Below are positions 14,401-29,400 of a stretch of DNA of 64,000 bases, piece by piece. Source of the DNA: Fragum whitleyi. Taxonomy: Eukaryota; Mollusca; Bivalvia; Cardiida; Cardiidae. The notes under the pieces are model-generated. The model was not told the origin of the DNA and searched no databases. It worked only from the letters and a program-made list of their open reading frames with translations. Location: positions 22,709,526 through 22,773,525 of the forward strand of contig OX411545.1 in NCBI GenBank assembly GCA_948146395.1. The letters are read 5' to 3'. Within the stretch, counting starts at the first letter, position 1, and each line of letters begins with the position of its first letter. The position numbers and the translations under genes are program-made.

Positions 14401-17400
14401 ATTGAACAAAAATTGACTGTGACCTTGACCTTTGACCTATGTGACCCAAAAACAATAGGGCACTTCCTTAGGTCATAGGCAACATTTGCATAAAGTTTCA
14501 TAATTGAAGGTTGCTTGGTTCTTCAGTTAAGAGTCCGGAAACAAAAATTAAATAAAGGCTGATTGTGAACTTGACCTTTGACGTATGTAACCCCAAAACA
14601 AGAGGGCACTTCCTTGGGTCATAAGCAGCATTTGAATAAAGTTTCATGTTTCTAGGTCACCTGGTTCTTGAGTTAGAACCTGGAAACAAAAAAAGGTCTA
14701 TGGACGGATGGATGGATGAACAGATTGACAGACAAACAGACATGGTGAACCAATATACCCCCCTCTACTTCGTAGGTTGGGGGTATAATGAGCTAAATAA
14801 ACATTTCCCACAATATAATCTTTCAAAAGCAAAAACCTAACTCAGTCTTTAAATCAGCTTAGCCCAATTTGTGTATCAACAAGTTCTTTATCAATGAAAA
14901 TATGAGCTTTCTCTTGGTACTCTTTAGAAAATGTGCAATCTGGGTTATCAATTTTCAAGAGTTTTGGTTTGAAGGATAAAAAAATTCCATTGCATAAACA
15001 AGAGGGCCACAGGCCCTAAAATACCCTCATGAGGCATTATTTACAACTGTTATAAATATTCCGAACACCCACTTTAAAATTCTTCTTGGTTTTCAAAAAC
15101 AAAACATTCTGCCCAAGTTTCAAGTCCGATGAGCAAAGATATTGCCATTATGGTCCTTGTGATATCTTTTTTTATTTGAAATTAACCTGAATGGATATAT
15201 GAGCCTGTGCGTGAGATTTCCAACAATTCAAACATGTGCATAGCAAAGACTCTGATCAGCCTGTGCATCAGCACAGACTGACCAGGGTCTTCACTATGCG
15301 CTTAGTAGATAGATAAGGTCTCAAAGTATCTGTAGACAATCAGGTAACTCTATATTTACAATATGTGGCTGTCAAAGCTACTCAATGTTTGCCCCCCATG
15401 AACATTTCACATTGTTGGAAATGTCACACAAAGGTTCATATCATGTAAAAAAAAAAAGATATTCTGTCAAGTCTCAAATGTTTCAAGATACTTGAGCTAT
15501 AAATAATACCTCTAGAGTGCAAAAAAGGTCTTTCTTTAATTTGATCCTGTGACCTACTTTTTGACCCCAAATGACCCAAATTTGAACTTGTTAAAGATAA
15601 CATGTAGGCAGGTTTCAAGAAATTGGAGTTAAGATTATCCCTTCAGAGGGCGCACTGTGTTTTTCTAAGATATGACCAAGAGACAATCTAGTTTGTGATC
15701 CAACATGCCCCAAATTTCAACTAATGCAAGATCCCATAGAGACATAATTTATTATATTAAGACTAAGTTTCAGTTAAGTTCTAGAATAAAAACAAAGTTT
15801 TTCTTAAATTTGATCCTGTGACCTAGTTTTTGACCCAATATGACCCAATTTAACTTGTCTAGGACCTATTGACTCAAATATTCTGACCAACCTTTGATAC
15901 ATTTTAGCCTAAAGTGTGACTTTAGGTTTTCCTAGATTTGATCCAGTGATCTATTTTTGATGCAACATGACCCAATCATAATCTTTTTGGAGAGGTCATA
16001 CAGACAAACATACTGTTTGTTTGTAAGTGGTTTAAGCTCTTTCATCAATCTTTCAGTCATATTGTGGTGGCTAGAGAACCTAAAAATGAATACCTGGTAT
16101 TTCTTGCACCAGTACTACAGTAACCTCCTTTTCTTACCTCCTGCTGCTATACCACATAGGTCTATGACCATCAACCCATTAGCACGTCAAACTATCAATC
16201 TAGAGGTCCCAGGTTTGATCCCCAATGACATTCTTTCCGACTATTTGTCTCTCACCAATGGGTTGAAAAGCATTGACCTTTGTGAGATAGCAGCTGGAGG
16301 CTAGGAAAGGATGTGATGGTTGTACTGGTGAGGGAAATACCAGGAATCCATTGTAAGGTGCTTCAGCTGCGGCAATAAATTTGTTGAAAGCGGCATAAAA
16401 CTCTATTCAATCAATCAAAACCATCAAACCTTTGGTGAAAGACAAATATTCAGAATAGATGACTGCCCCTGATGGTCAACAAACCCCAAGCCATTTGAAT
16501 TCTTGTCAGACACACTCCAACTGTGCTTTGAAAGCACGAACATTCTGACAAGTTTCAAGACATTTCAGACATAAATGTGACCTTAAGAGTGCACAAAAGG
16601 TTTTCCTTAGACTTTACCTTGTGACCTAGTTTTTGACCCAACATGACCTAAATTCAAACTTTTCCAAAATCTCAAAATGAAAAACATTCTGACAAAGTTT
16701 CGAGACAATTTAGCCAAAAGTGTGCACAAAAGATGTTGATACACTAAGTTAGGTAATTTCTTTCCTCAAGATTGATATTTTGATTTCCCAGGCAGTCAAA
16801 GTTGGTATGTTTTGGTCTGAAGGAATAAGGAATGTAAGGTTATATGCAAAGAGAACAAGTGCTTGCTTATTGGAGGCTTGGGGTTTGGTTATAACAAGAG
16901 GACCAAGATGGTCCTAGATCGCTCACCTGAGTCTCTATGACCCCTGGGACATCACATTAATTAGATAGGCAGATGTCAAAAAGAAAATAATTGCCTAAGA
17001 TCAATACCATGGAACGTTTTCAGCGAAGAGCAAGACAGATATGCCTTTTTGCTCTTTGATTCTATGTAAAAAGGGATGCACCCGGGTGGACCCCAAAACT
17101 GACCCCAGGGTCTTGATATGAACAAACTTGGAAGAGGTCCATAAGATGATGCTACATTCTAAATATGAAAGCTGATTGCCTTCTGTTTTAAGAGAAGAAG
17201 ATTTTTGAAGGTTTTCCCATTTTCACCCATCATGCTTAGATGAGCTGAAAGAGATGGGCCCGGGTGGAGCCCAAATATGACCCAAGGGTCTTGATATGAA
17301 CAAACTTGGTAGGGGCCCACAAGATGATGCTATATACCAAAAATGAAAGCAGTGTGCCCTCTGGTTTCGATTAAAGAAGATTTTAAAAGATTTTCGCTCT

Positions 17401-20400
17401 TTGATTCTATGTAAAAAGGGTTGCGCTCGGGCAAAGCCCAAACATGACCCAAGGGTCTTGATATGAACAAACTTGGTAGAGGTCCACTAGATGATGCTAC
17501 ATACAAAATATGAAAGCTGTCTGCCTTCTGGTTTCAGAGAAGAAAATTTTTGAAGATTTTTATTTTTTTACCCTTCGTGCTCATAAGAGATAAAGGGATG
17601 CACCCGTGCAAAGCCCAAATATGACCCAAGGGTCTTGTTATGAACTAACTTGGTAGAGGCCCACTAGGTGATGCTACACACCAAATATTTAAGCTGTGTG
17701 CTATCTGGTTACAGAGAAGAAGATTTTTAAAGATTTTCGCTCTTTGATTCTATGTAAAAAGGGTTGGGCCTGGGCAAACCCGAAATATGACCCCAGGGTC
17801 TTGATATGAACAAACTTGGTAGAGGTCCACTAGATGATGCTACATACCAAATATGAAAGCTGTCTGCCTTCTGGTTTCAGAGAAGAAGATTTTGAAAGAT
17901 TTTCATATTTTCACCCATTTTGTTAAGGGTAAAGGGAAAGTTAAGGGTGGATTTCATTTATTTGAACAACTTTGGTAGAGTTTGACCCAAGGAACATCCC
18001 TGCCAAGTTTCATCAAGATTGGCCCACTGGTTTAGGAGGAGAAGATGTTTAAAGAAATTGTGGACGACGCACGACGGACGACGGACGACGGACATGCTAC
18101 GATCCCAATAGCTCACCTTGAGCACTTTGTGCTCAGGTGAGCTAAAAAGAAGTTGAGAGAAGACCATCTCTGTGTTCTGGATAGCAAAACTTTGAAAACT
18201 GTGTGCAAATTATACCCAGCTTTGCATTTGCACTTGTGAGCAAAGTGAGGTATGATTTGAAAAAAGTTTGCCATCTTTTGTTATCCTGAATGAAGGGCAC
18301 GTTTCACTGGATTGGAATTCCCTGTCTAAGACTGTTAACACAAGGCAACTTATGTCTCTAGTTGGAAGAAAATAAAAGGAAATACCTTACATCCATTATC
18401 ATTTTCTTTTTTATATAAACCATATTCTGATAGCTATGAAAGGCTGAGTATATATCATAATACAGAGCATATATCATGAAGGTAATTAGTTAGCAACATC
18501 TGATAATCTGATATTACCTAAGTAAGTTGTCTGAAGCTTGAGAAAGGAGCAATTGCTGATTAAGAATCTTAATGAAGAAGCTAGTGGTAGGTTTGTTTTA
18601 TCTTAAAAAATAAGGGTAAAATCAGTCTCCAGAATGAAGGGTTCAATTAGTAAAATTGGTAACTTTTTCTAACAAGAGCCATGTTGGGCATGGCAATCCC
18701 CCACCATTAAAACTTGATAGTAAACTGAAGCATTATCAAAGGGCAATAACTCCAAAATTATGCAAGCAAGATTTGTAGTTCTTGTGCACTGCACTTCTTC
18801 ATTAGATCTATCCACATATAAAGTTTCAAGTTGATAGCTTTTATACTTTAAGAGATATGCTCCAGACAAGTCTAGTGACGGAATGCCTGAACGACAGAAT
18901 GACGGACGGAGACCATTACTATATCCCCTTCCCTGAACAGCAGGGAATGAAAAGTGTAAGTGTGAGTGTTCTGAATCAAATGTACTCTAAGCTTTAAGTA
19001 ATGGTATCAATAGTTTTTTACAGGCAGCTTTCATAACAATCTTAATATAAACTACAATAGTTGATTTCCTTCCGCTGAAGAGTTTACAAGGGAGATAATT
19101 ATTTGAAATACCTCTTTTGTCTGAATTCTTCCCTGTTATCAAATATTCAAACAACTTAGAAGGCATAACTTGTAATATACAAAACTTTGTCGGAATTTTT
19201 TTAAAAGTAAAGTAATGTGTAATTTCTCCTCTAAAATTGAAGTGGGACTTCTTTTCATTTGCCCAGTTCAACAAGAGAGGGCACTCTTTAAAATTGGAAA
19301 AAACCAAGGTGTTCTACTTCCTTTACACTTAACCAGTTTTCACATAGAGCAATCAACACTTCGAATGGTCTCCCACAAGAAGTTGTAGATGCAGATACTA
19401 TCGAATGCTTTAACCCTTTCCTGTTTTACAAAATTTTGGACCTGTCCAAATCCAAAGGTTTTGCAGACGAAAATTAAAGATGGATTTACTTTGAAAAATA
19501 ACCATTCAGTAGGGTAGAAAATAGTGTAGAAAAAGAAGAAATTGCTTGTCATAAGCAATTTCTTCTTTTTTCACAATGTTTTCTCAATCATAAAATTACA
19601 GACACGTTAACAGCAGGGATTAAACAGCAAAGGGTTAAAATGAGATTGGACAAGCACTGGCATGGAAATACCACTTTATATGAGTTTTAACAACATTTTT
19701 ACTATTAACAGAAGAAGCGAGTGTGCCAAATATACTTATGATGTATATCAGTCACAATACCTAGTTTTCACACCATTTATGAGAACCTTACGACACCTTG
19801 CCATACCATGACTATAAGACGGAGGGCTAAAAAAGGACTTTGTCCTTACTGATGAGCCTGTAGATCATCCTACGGGTATCCTACAGGTATACAAGCACTA
19901 TGCAAATACACTTATTAAACTTGACTAATATGGTGGGTTTTTTTTCTTAACCCTTTGCTGTTAATCCCTTTTTTATGTGCCTGTGATTTTATGATTGAGA
20001 AAATATTGTGAAAGAAGAAACTGCTTCTGACAAGCAATTTCTTCTTTTTCTACACTATTTTCTACCCTACTGAATGGTTATTTTTCAAATTAAATCAACT
20101 TTAAATTTTCGTCTGCAAAACCTTTGAATTTAGACAGGTCCAAAATTTTGTAAAACAGGAAAGTGTTAAGACCTAATACCTTATTTACCCACGATTTCAG
20201 ACACCTGAATAAAAGGTTATTATTTTTCTAATTTGTCAAGATTGGAATTCAACATGTTAATACTTCCAAATGAGGCTTAGTGCCAGGCAAACATAGTTGA
20301 CCCTGATCAAACTGCTTGTTTTGGAGCAGTTTGATGTGGGTCAACAATACTTGTCTGAATAGTTTGGTTTAAACCTATTTATTTTACATCGATTGGGAAA

Positions 20401-23400
20401 CAAGTTCTTACAACTTAGATTAATCCCTCGCCATTCTGCTTCCTGGAAAATTCACCAGTACTCGAGCCCAATGTGTGGGCCAATGAAAAAACCAAGATTG
20501 ATAGCTGCCCCCCGGGAATGAACTCAGGACCTTTGGGTCAAGAGGCCGACGCTCTACCTCCAGACCACGGACACCACTGAATAGTGAAGGTCAATACAGT
20601 AACTATATTTATGCCAGCATTTGTTTCATCCTAAGACACTTGTTAGCTACACGTCTGGCATCTGTGCATTTAGAATTTATGTCCTGAGTTCATTTTGCGC
20701 ATAAGAGACTGAGAACAAGTTGAAGTAGGCCCGTAAAATTGATTGATTGAATGGAGTTTAACGCCCCTTTCAACATTTTTTTCAGTTATATAGCGGCAGC
20801 TTGAGCACCTAACAATGGTTTCCTGGTATTTCTCTCACCAGTACAACCATCACATCCTTTCCTACCCTCCAGCTGCTATCTAACATAGGTCTATGATTAT
20901 CAACCAATTGGTTAGAGACAAATAGTCGGAAAGAATGAGTGCCGCCGTAGGGGATCGAACCAGGGACCTCTAGATTGTCAGTCCGACAGGCTACCAACTG
21001 CGCTATGACTGTGGCTAGGCCTGTAAAAATTACTGTGATTTTTTTCTTGATTGAAAACTACTATTCAGTACTTTGGAACAAATTTCCATGCTACTTAGAG
21101 TTATGATGGTTGAATAAGGGCAATAAAGACATTTTCTGAGCTAATTTCAAATAGAATTGTCACAAAGCAGACTAATACCACCCCCCAACCCAGCACTTTG
21201 TCACTGAAAAAAGCTAGCAGTGAAAGATGGTCAATTTATTCTTGAATTAAAATACAAAAATGTTTTTTGTACAAAGTTGAATTGTCAGCTTGACCTTTGA
21301 CCTAAATGCTTCCAAAACAACAGGACACTTTCTTGGGTCATGGTCAAAAATTGTATCAGGTTTCATGAGATTAATTGTTTCTTGAGTCTGGAAACTGACT
21401 AAGTTAAATTGTGATCTTAATCATTTTACCTTAACCATTGTGATCTAAAAACAAAAGAACATGAAAAGGTCTATGTAAAGATAAATGAACGGATGGACAT
21501 ACAAGCAGACAAGGTGCAACCACAATATCCCCTCTTCTTATGACCTGAAATAATATCCTTTTGTGCCTAATTGCAAACTAGATCTACCATAATATTAACC
21601 CTTGTCTTGCTGAACCCGGAATATTCCTGCTTTGGCGGGAGCTATAGACAAACATCAGCCTGCACCTATGTGCAGTCTGATGTTAATCTACACCACCTGT
21701 TTCTCACTTTCAAACCAGAATTGTCAATAGATTTAGTTTTTCAAATAAAAATTGACCTACAGTTGGAACTTTCAGTGCTTTTTGCCCTTTGATTTTGATG
21801 CAAATTTTTAGCCAAAATTTATTTAGCATGATAAGGGTTAGATGAGCAAAGTTATAAAATTAACAATTATTTCATAAGATAAATCTATGTTATCTGAACT
21901 GTTCTATAACTCACCTGCACAGCCCAGTGTAGTGGTGTATTTCCATTGGCATCACCAATATTACAATTGGCCCCATAACATAAGAGCTCCATGACACATT
22001 CACTACGCTTCTTCTCCAACATTATTTGTAGCGGAGTCTGTTTAGTGAAGCTTACTGCATCTACATCACAGCCTAGTTGACACAGCTTCTCTGTTACCTG
22101 CATAATTTACAAGGCTAGGGATTAAAGAAGTAATTTCATTTTTAAAATGAAATATATAGAGGATAATTGTTTGTCTGAGTGTAAGATCAATTTATATCTC
22201 ATTGAGTGAACAACAAAAGCTATATTTTCACGAGTGGTGGAGCCACGAGTGAAAGTGAAATATTAATCAATCTTACTCAAAAAACAAACAATTATTCTAC
22301 TTCTTTTATGCAAAATGAGACAAAATATGAAATTATTAGGACATATTTTCGTAAAGAGCTTCATTTTGCATGTGATTGCTATGCAACGTTCATTGTGACA
22401 TCACTTATTTCGCCCCGCATAGATGACGTCAGATAGGATGAAATGCACAAAAGCAGGGTATAAGTTTTTGATAATTTCAATGCTTTGTGGTGAGATTATC
22501 AAGTGATAATCTAGCGTTATTTCTTGATAAACCACCAAAAAGCATCAAAGAAATTTTGTTATTTGTCATTTAAACCTTATCTTGCCAATCCTCACCCCAC
22601 AGATATTTGGAACCTATTTATCTGGTCAAGGAGATGAAACAAACACCAATCACTGATGAGAAACATAAATGTAACAACAGCTTATTCAATATTATTTATT
22701 ATATTACATAAGTTCTCCACTTAGGAAAGCATTTCAAGCAAAATGGCTAACATAGCTAATTTGTGAAACATGAAAGAGATTTTTTTCCCAAAAGTTTGAC
22801 CTTGACAGATTACCGTGACTTTGTCACATGACCTTGACATTAGTACTGGCAGATGTGTATCACTGATATCTATCATTTTTGCAAATATGAACATTGTTTC
22901 ATGAGGTGGCTTAAAGTATTTTACAATGTTAAGTTTTTTGGTTGAGTTTGCAGACAAATATATAGTGGGATAATTGTAAAACATGTACACCAGATCTTAT
23001 GAATACGGGTGGAATCACAAGAGCACTGCATACATGTACATACGCTTGGCTATTGGGTGCTGGAAAGTGGATAAAAATCTAAATCAAAAACAGGGACATA
23101 ATTCACACAAAATTCATCTGGAGTTATCCCCCTTGATAGTATAGGTTTCTCTTTTGATAGTGAACATATGTGCCAAGTTTCAAGTAAATGTCTTCAGTAA
23201 ACGAGAGATATCACAAAATGTCAAAGCTTTCACACAACAACCACAATGACGAGAACACCAAGGCTATTGCAATACCTTGGGTGTTCTCAAAAACAGCCGA
23301 GCTAAAAAAGTGAAAGTTCATCTGTCAACTTGTTATTAATGAGTGTTTGGCCAAATTTTCCCACTTTATTAACTAAAGTGTATAAAACCCAGTTTGTGGG

Positions 23401-26400
23401 GAAATGGTTACATAAACAGGAACAAAGTATTGAATTCTATCTGGAAATACCTTTTTTGTCATGAAATGGACATTTTGCATTTTTTCTAGGATTGGAGTTT
23501 TGGTCTTATGTCAAGTATATTGTCATTTAGGCAGGTTTTCCAGCATGACGGAACAATATTTCTATCTGTAACAGCCAAGCTAACAAGACAAGTTGTGGCA
23601 AAAAAATGACCTGAAACAACCCTTTTTTACTAGTTTTCCCTAGATATTCTCAATGTAGAGAAATTACAAGACTTAGTGTTGGATCTGTAGAAAAAAATTG
23701 CATGAGAATATCTGTGGGGCTTTTTTTTTTGGTACACATTTTTGCTAACCCTTATCCTGCTGAATTAAATTCCGTTTAAAATTAATCCCCTTTTATGGGG
23801 ACAGTTCAACAGGTTTGGATTAAAAGTTGCCCAAAATTCTTATCTAGAAAGCAGGCAGTGTAGGCTAAGATCAGACTGCATGTCTGTGCAGGCTGTTCTT
23901 AGTGTATACGGACTGCCAAAACTTAATGTACAGGAGATTATTTCATGAACATCATGAGAAGTTTTAAAGCGAAAAATATAAAAATGACTATACCTCTCTA
24001 GTTTTGGCCCAGTGTAACGGAGCACCTCCATACATCTTATCTATAGCTCCTTTCTGGTCTGTGCATTTCAGTAAAATAAGCTCTATACATCTGTAAATAA
24101 AGATGTCAATCTTAACCCATTAACAGACAACAAAATTTTGGACTGAAACCGATAGCACCCTTGGTCAGGTAAATGGAATTTTAAGAATCTTATTTTTTTT
24201 CATACAAAGTATTTTCTTTTCTTTTTTTTCTCAATTTTAGAGTGAAGACAAAAAGGTAATTGTTTAAAAATTATTAAATTTTATTTCAAGTTAGAATTTT
24301 ATGAAAGAGTTTTACTTACTTATTTTACTATACAATAGGGATTCCACTCTATGTTTACATTCGGACTCGCTTAGATGCTTAAACTAAAAATAAAGCGTCT
24401 GCGTGATCCTGATCACCAACAAGGAAACACATGGTAATCAGTTTTGTATTTAATTTGAAACGTTTCCCATCCAAGAAAATACAAGTAGGGGTGGTGGTGG
24501 GAAACAAGTAAAATAAGTAAGTAAAACTCTTTCATAAAATTCAAACTTGAAATAAAATTTAATAATTTTATTTCATTCGTTTTACTTACTTATTTTACTA
24601 TACAATAGGGATAGATTTCAAAGCAATGCTTACCTTCTATCCTGGAGGAGATGCTTGTATATTTCTTGGCAGAGTAAAATACATCAACATCCCAACTGTA
24701 CATTTCACCAATATATCACATTATATCCCTTCTGTACAGAACACTATATACAACATGTTAATATTACTACTTGTAATGAACAAAACACAGGTTTCAAATT
24801 GCGACTCGCTAAAGTCTAAAACAACACCCGTTTCAGAGCTTGCCTAGCTCTGAGAGGACATATCCCTCAAATAAAACTTTATGAATGTAGATTCACGACT
24901 CCAATCTGCAGCAGCCATAATCGAACTTAAAGAAGCACCCTTGAAAAGTGCATAGGAGGATCCAATAGCTCTTGTACTGTGACCTTTAATTTTAATTGAT
25001 TTGTCCTTAAGTGACATTTTTATAGTCTGTACAATCCAATTTGAAATAGTATGAGAACTAACAGGCTTATGAGGCTCATTTATACTAAGAAAAACACTTA
25101 GCTCCTCTGTTCCACCAGTTTTTTTCCTGAAACTTTCTGTTTTCTTCAAATAATAATACATGCTTCTTTTAGGATCAAGTCTTTTGTCCTCCTTGAAAGT
25201 AGGAATGAAGATGGAAGTACCATAATGACCTTCTCTGTCTTGTTTTGATAAACCATGTCTTACAAAAGTTAGTCCTTTTTGCTGCACATTCACTGAACCC
25301 TCGCCCAGCTGCAGAGACTGAATATCGCTGCATCTTCTGAAACAAGAAATAGCGACTAAGAATACTGTTTTATATGTAGTATCTTTTAATGATGCTTTTT
25401 TCATTGGTTCAAAAGGACTCTTTTGCAATGAAACCAAAACATCTTGTAAATTCCACTCTGGTACCAAACGTTTTTGTGGAGGTCTAGAATTGAAGACTCC
25501 CTTGATCAGTCTGATTAAGTCAGGATGTTGACCTACTTTAAAACCATCTATAGGTGGAAGAACATTTGATAACATTGACCTATATCCCGCAATTGTGCGG
25601 TATTGCAGACCATCATTGAATAAATCTGTGAGAAAGTCTGAAATTACTGTCAAAGACACATTATTGGTATCAATTTCCCGTTGACAACACCAGCTACAGA
25701 ACCTTCTATATTTGGCATTATAGTCTTTTTGTGTCCCTTTACGCCAGGAGGCTCTGAGAAGCTTTCTAGACTGTTCCGAAAAGCCTCTATCTTGGAAAAG
25801 TCTGTCGACAGTTTCCATGCCACTAACTGAAAAATCTGGGGATTTGGGTGATAGATCTGTGACCTTGGTTGAACCAACAGATCTGGAATAATTGGTAGTT
25901 TTATTGGTGTTGCAATGAGAAACTGAAGTAACTCCGTGTACCAATGTCTGCGTGGCCAACACGGGGCTATCAAAATTATCTCGCACTGAAACTGAGACAT
26001 GTGATTCAGTATCTTCGGAATGAGACAAATTGGGGGAAAAGCGTACGCAAACATGTTCTCCCAGGTAATAGATAAAGCATCTGTTGCAAAAGCTAGAATG
26101 TTCTGTTTTCCTAAAACATGGACTTCCCTTAAGGGCATTTGGTTTTGAATGGCAAGATTCCATATTTCCCAAGTTTTCATGCACAGTTTGCTCGACCGAG
26201 TGCCCCCTTGGCGATTGATATATTGGACACAAGTCATATTGTCCGTTTTGACCAAGACAGATTTCTGAGTTATCTGGGGCAGAAAATGTGTAATTGTCTG
26301 AAGAATAGCTTCCATTTCCAAGAGGTTTATATGCCAACTTTGTTGCTGTATACTCCATTTGCCCTGTACAATCTGGTTGTCCATATGACCCCCGTACATG

Positions 26401-29400
26401 ATTTTGGAAGCATCCGTAGTGATTGTCACTTCTGACAGAGGTTTTTGAAAGGACCGACCCTTGAAAATGTTTGCTCTCTGTTCCCACCAAGTCAGATGAG
26501 ATCTGAGGTGGTGAGTGCAAGGAACCAACTTTTCCAGAGGGTCTTTGGAAGGTTTCCAGAAGTACAGTAGGTGAAGCTGAATTGGTCTCATGTACAGACG
26601 TGCATTTGGGACCAGTTCTATACAGGACGCCATTAGACCCAATAGATGTAGATAGTCTCGGGCTTTGACAGACTGAAGACAAAATGGTTTCAGTGCTAAT
26701 TGAATTTTCATAAACCTTTCCTCTGTTGGAAAAATCAGCCCTCTGCTCAGGCTGAGAAGAGCACCCAGATAAACTAGGTTCTGACTTGGGTATAGGTTTG
26801 ATTTTTCTAAATTGATCATGAAACCTAGGGAGACCAGAAGATTCAGACATAACCTGCGATCTTGCATCAAATTGTCTCTTGTTTGATTTAGACTTAACCA
26901 GTCGTCCAGATAGACTGCCAGTCTGACATTTTGAATCCTGAGATATGCTGCCACTACTGACACTAGCTTTGTAAAGACTCTGGGCGCTGATGTGGGACCG
27001 AAGCACATCACTTTCCACTGATAACACTGGCCTTTGAAACAAAATCTCAGGTATTTTCTGTGGCTGTGAAATATTGGAATGTGTAAGTAAGCATCTGAAA
27101 GATCTATTGTTATGGCCCAATCTTGTGGTCTCAATAGATTTATTACTTTTGATAAAGTATCCATCTTGAAATGTTTCTTTGCTAGATACTTGTTGAGGGG
27201 TCTGAGATTGATAACTGGACGCATTTTCCCATTTTTCTTCGGAACTAGGAAAAATGTACTGTAAAAACCGTCCTGAGCATATTGTACAGGCACTTTTTCT
27301 ATACAGTCTTTTTTTAGTAAAGTATCGATTTCTTCTGAAATTAATTCCTGATCTTTTACAGGTACAACCGTGGGACGAATCCCTGATGGTTGTGGAATGC
27401 TCAGAAATTCTAGTTTGTAGCCATGCTGTATGACTGACAGAACCCATTGATCTGAAGTTATCTTTTTCCAATTGTCCAGGAACAAACTCAGACGACCCCC
27501 AACAGGTACCTGAGGAAAAGTTGCCAGAATAGAGTTTTGAACATTTCTTACCATGAAGTCATTTTTTCTTTGGAATACGAAAAGGCGGAACTGTCTGTTC
27601 GGTTTTCTCCTTTCCGTAAGATTTGTCAGATTGAAAATTCGAAGTGCCCACCCTGTTGTAGCTAGGTTTCGAATTAGAGGTGACAGTGGCTGATGGCTTA
27701 TTTCCAAAAGAAGTCTTTTGCCTCTTTGTATCTTGCTTATCATAACTGCCTGACCAGCTTCTTTTCTTGCTGTCGAACAATTCTGGCACAAGATCACTCA
27801 ATCGATCCTTTTTCTCTTTCCTATCTTTGAGTTTTTCCTCTAGGCCTTGCCCAAAGACACCCTTGCTATTAAGTGGGAGATCAAGTACTTTGACGTGGAT
27901 ATCTTTCAAAGTGTCTAGACCTGTGTCTGCAACTGCAGCCTTCCGTCTAATAATATGATGGTATGCTCCTGATCTACCAACTTGATCCAAAGCTTTGGAT
28001 GACATGTCAAATAAATCCCTGACAGTCTGTATAGATCGGTCAATGTTTGAATCTGGGCCACTTAATGAACTCATGAGTGAACCAAGCCCTTGTTGAAGGT
28101 AAGACAAGGCTAAGATACCAAAGCGACTAGCCATTTGTCCTTGATAGCCAAGTGACTCAATTGATTTTAAGGGCTGCGAAACTAATTGCTTGCCTTTGGT
28201 CCAAGTCTTAACCGCCTTAGAACCATGACGTTTTCTAAGCATGGGTTCCACCAAATCATCAAGCCCTGGGACTTGTAAAAAATCTGAAGACGATTCACTA
28301 ACCGGAAAGTTAAGTCTATATTCGTCTCTGTAGGCACTCAATTTGCTTGGGTTTTCAGATCTCCAAGATTTTTTTAGAATAGAAGTCTGTAAATTGTCTA
28401 AAACAATCCCTTTTTTCTCTTCTTCTTTTTCATTTGTATTGAAAATGCTAGCTAGGTTACACCCACTAGGCTGTTCAATGGGTATGCAGACGTTTCGTAC
28501 CATAACCATTTCGTACCATAAAATATATTACCATTTCGTACCATACGATGACCATTTCTTACCATAGGCGAAGACGTTTCGTACCATATGTTAACCATTT
28601 CGAACCAAACATTGACCATTTCGTACCAAAATGGAAATATAAACTAATTGATTTTCAAAATGTTCATTTCTTAGATAACTGAACTTTTTCCACGTAAAAT
28701 TGCACGAAAAGAGTTGTATTTGCTTGTGCTGCGAGCCTATAAAGTATATTGCCATTATACCACTTAAAGGAGTAGGCCAAATTGTGAATAGGTTGATTGG
28801 CTGGTATGTTGTTTGACTCTTGTTTGCTAAAAGATTGGTATTAACAATTTATGGACAGTGAATTGTTTGGTGTTTGCCTTCAATTGTTAATTTTCAACTG
28901 GTTAGCAATAAGCCTTGTTGGTTAATTGATAAATAACGATATGCTTTTGAGAGTGTATAAGATTGGTGATACGTTTTTTGAGACTACAAGAGAATGGTGG
29001 ATTTTATATTAAATGTTCTGAAGCAACTGCAACACGTCGTCAAGTAGTTAATACATAACCAGGAAAAGGAAAATGAACATTGTTCAATTCGAACTATAGA
29101 TAATAAGAATATATAATTTTAGATTTTAAAGAAAACTTTAGCAATTTTGGCAATTGAAAAAATCATTTCCAGTAAGATTAAGTTCTAGTTACGACGTTTT
29201 GTTTCGTAACTTATGATTTTTCGGGTATAGATGCTAACAAGTTACGAAATTCAGGCGCCTTTCGAAATTCAAGCTTCAACATTAAGAAAAATAAAAAGAA
29301 ATAAATAGAAAAATATTTTCACCATCCTTCCACTTTTTTGTGTATATTTATTTGTTTTGTTTTATCTATACTTTAGAGAAGTATGTATCATGTATCTTTT

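Noticed and set aside
15957..16304. 115-codon plus ORF
   Set aside because: Runs across the inverted SINE pair; no protein-family features.
20940..21015. Functional tRNA gene on minus strand
   Set aside because: A- and B-boxes are good but the sequence continues into a SINE body with an ATCA tail and has several relatives in the window.
26139..26435. 98-codon plus-strand ORF inside the DIRS pol gene
   Set aside because: Antisense shadow of the RT-RNase H gene.
24844..27471. A single 875-residue recombinase protein
   Set aside because: The upstream two thirds is low-complexity Ser/Lys text antiparallel in frame to RT; only the last 324 codons have recombinase motifs.
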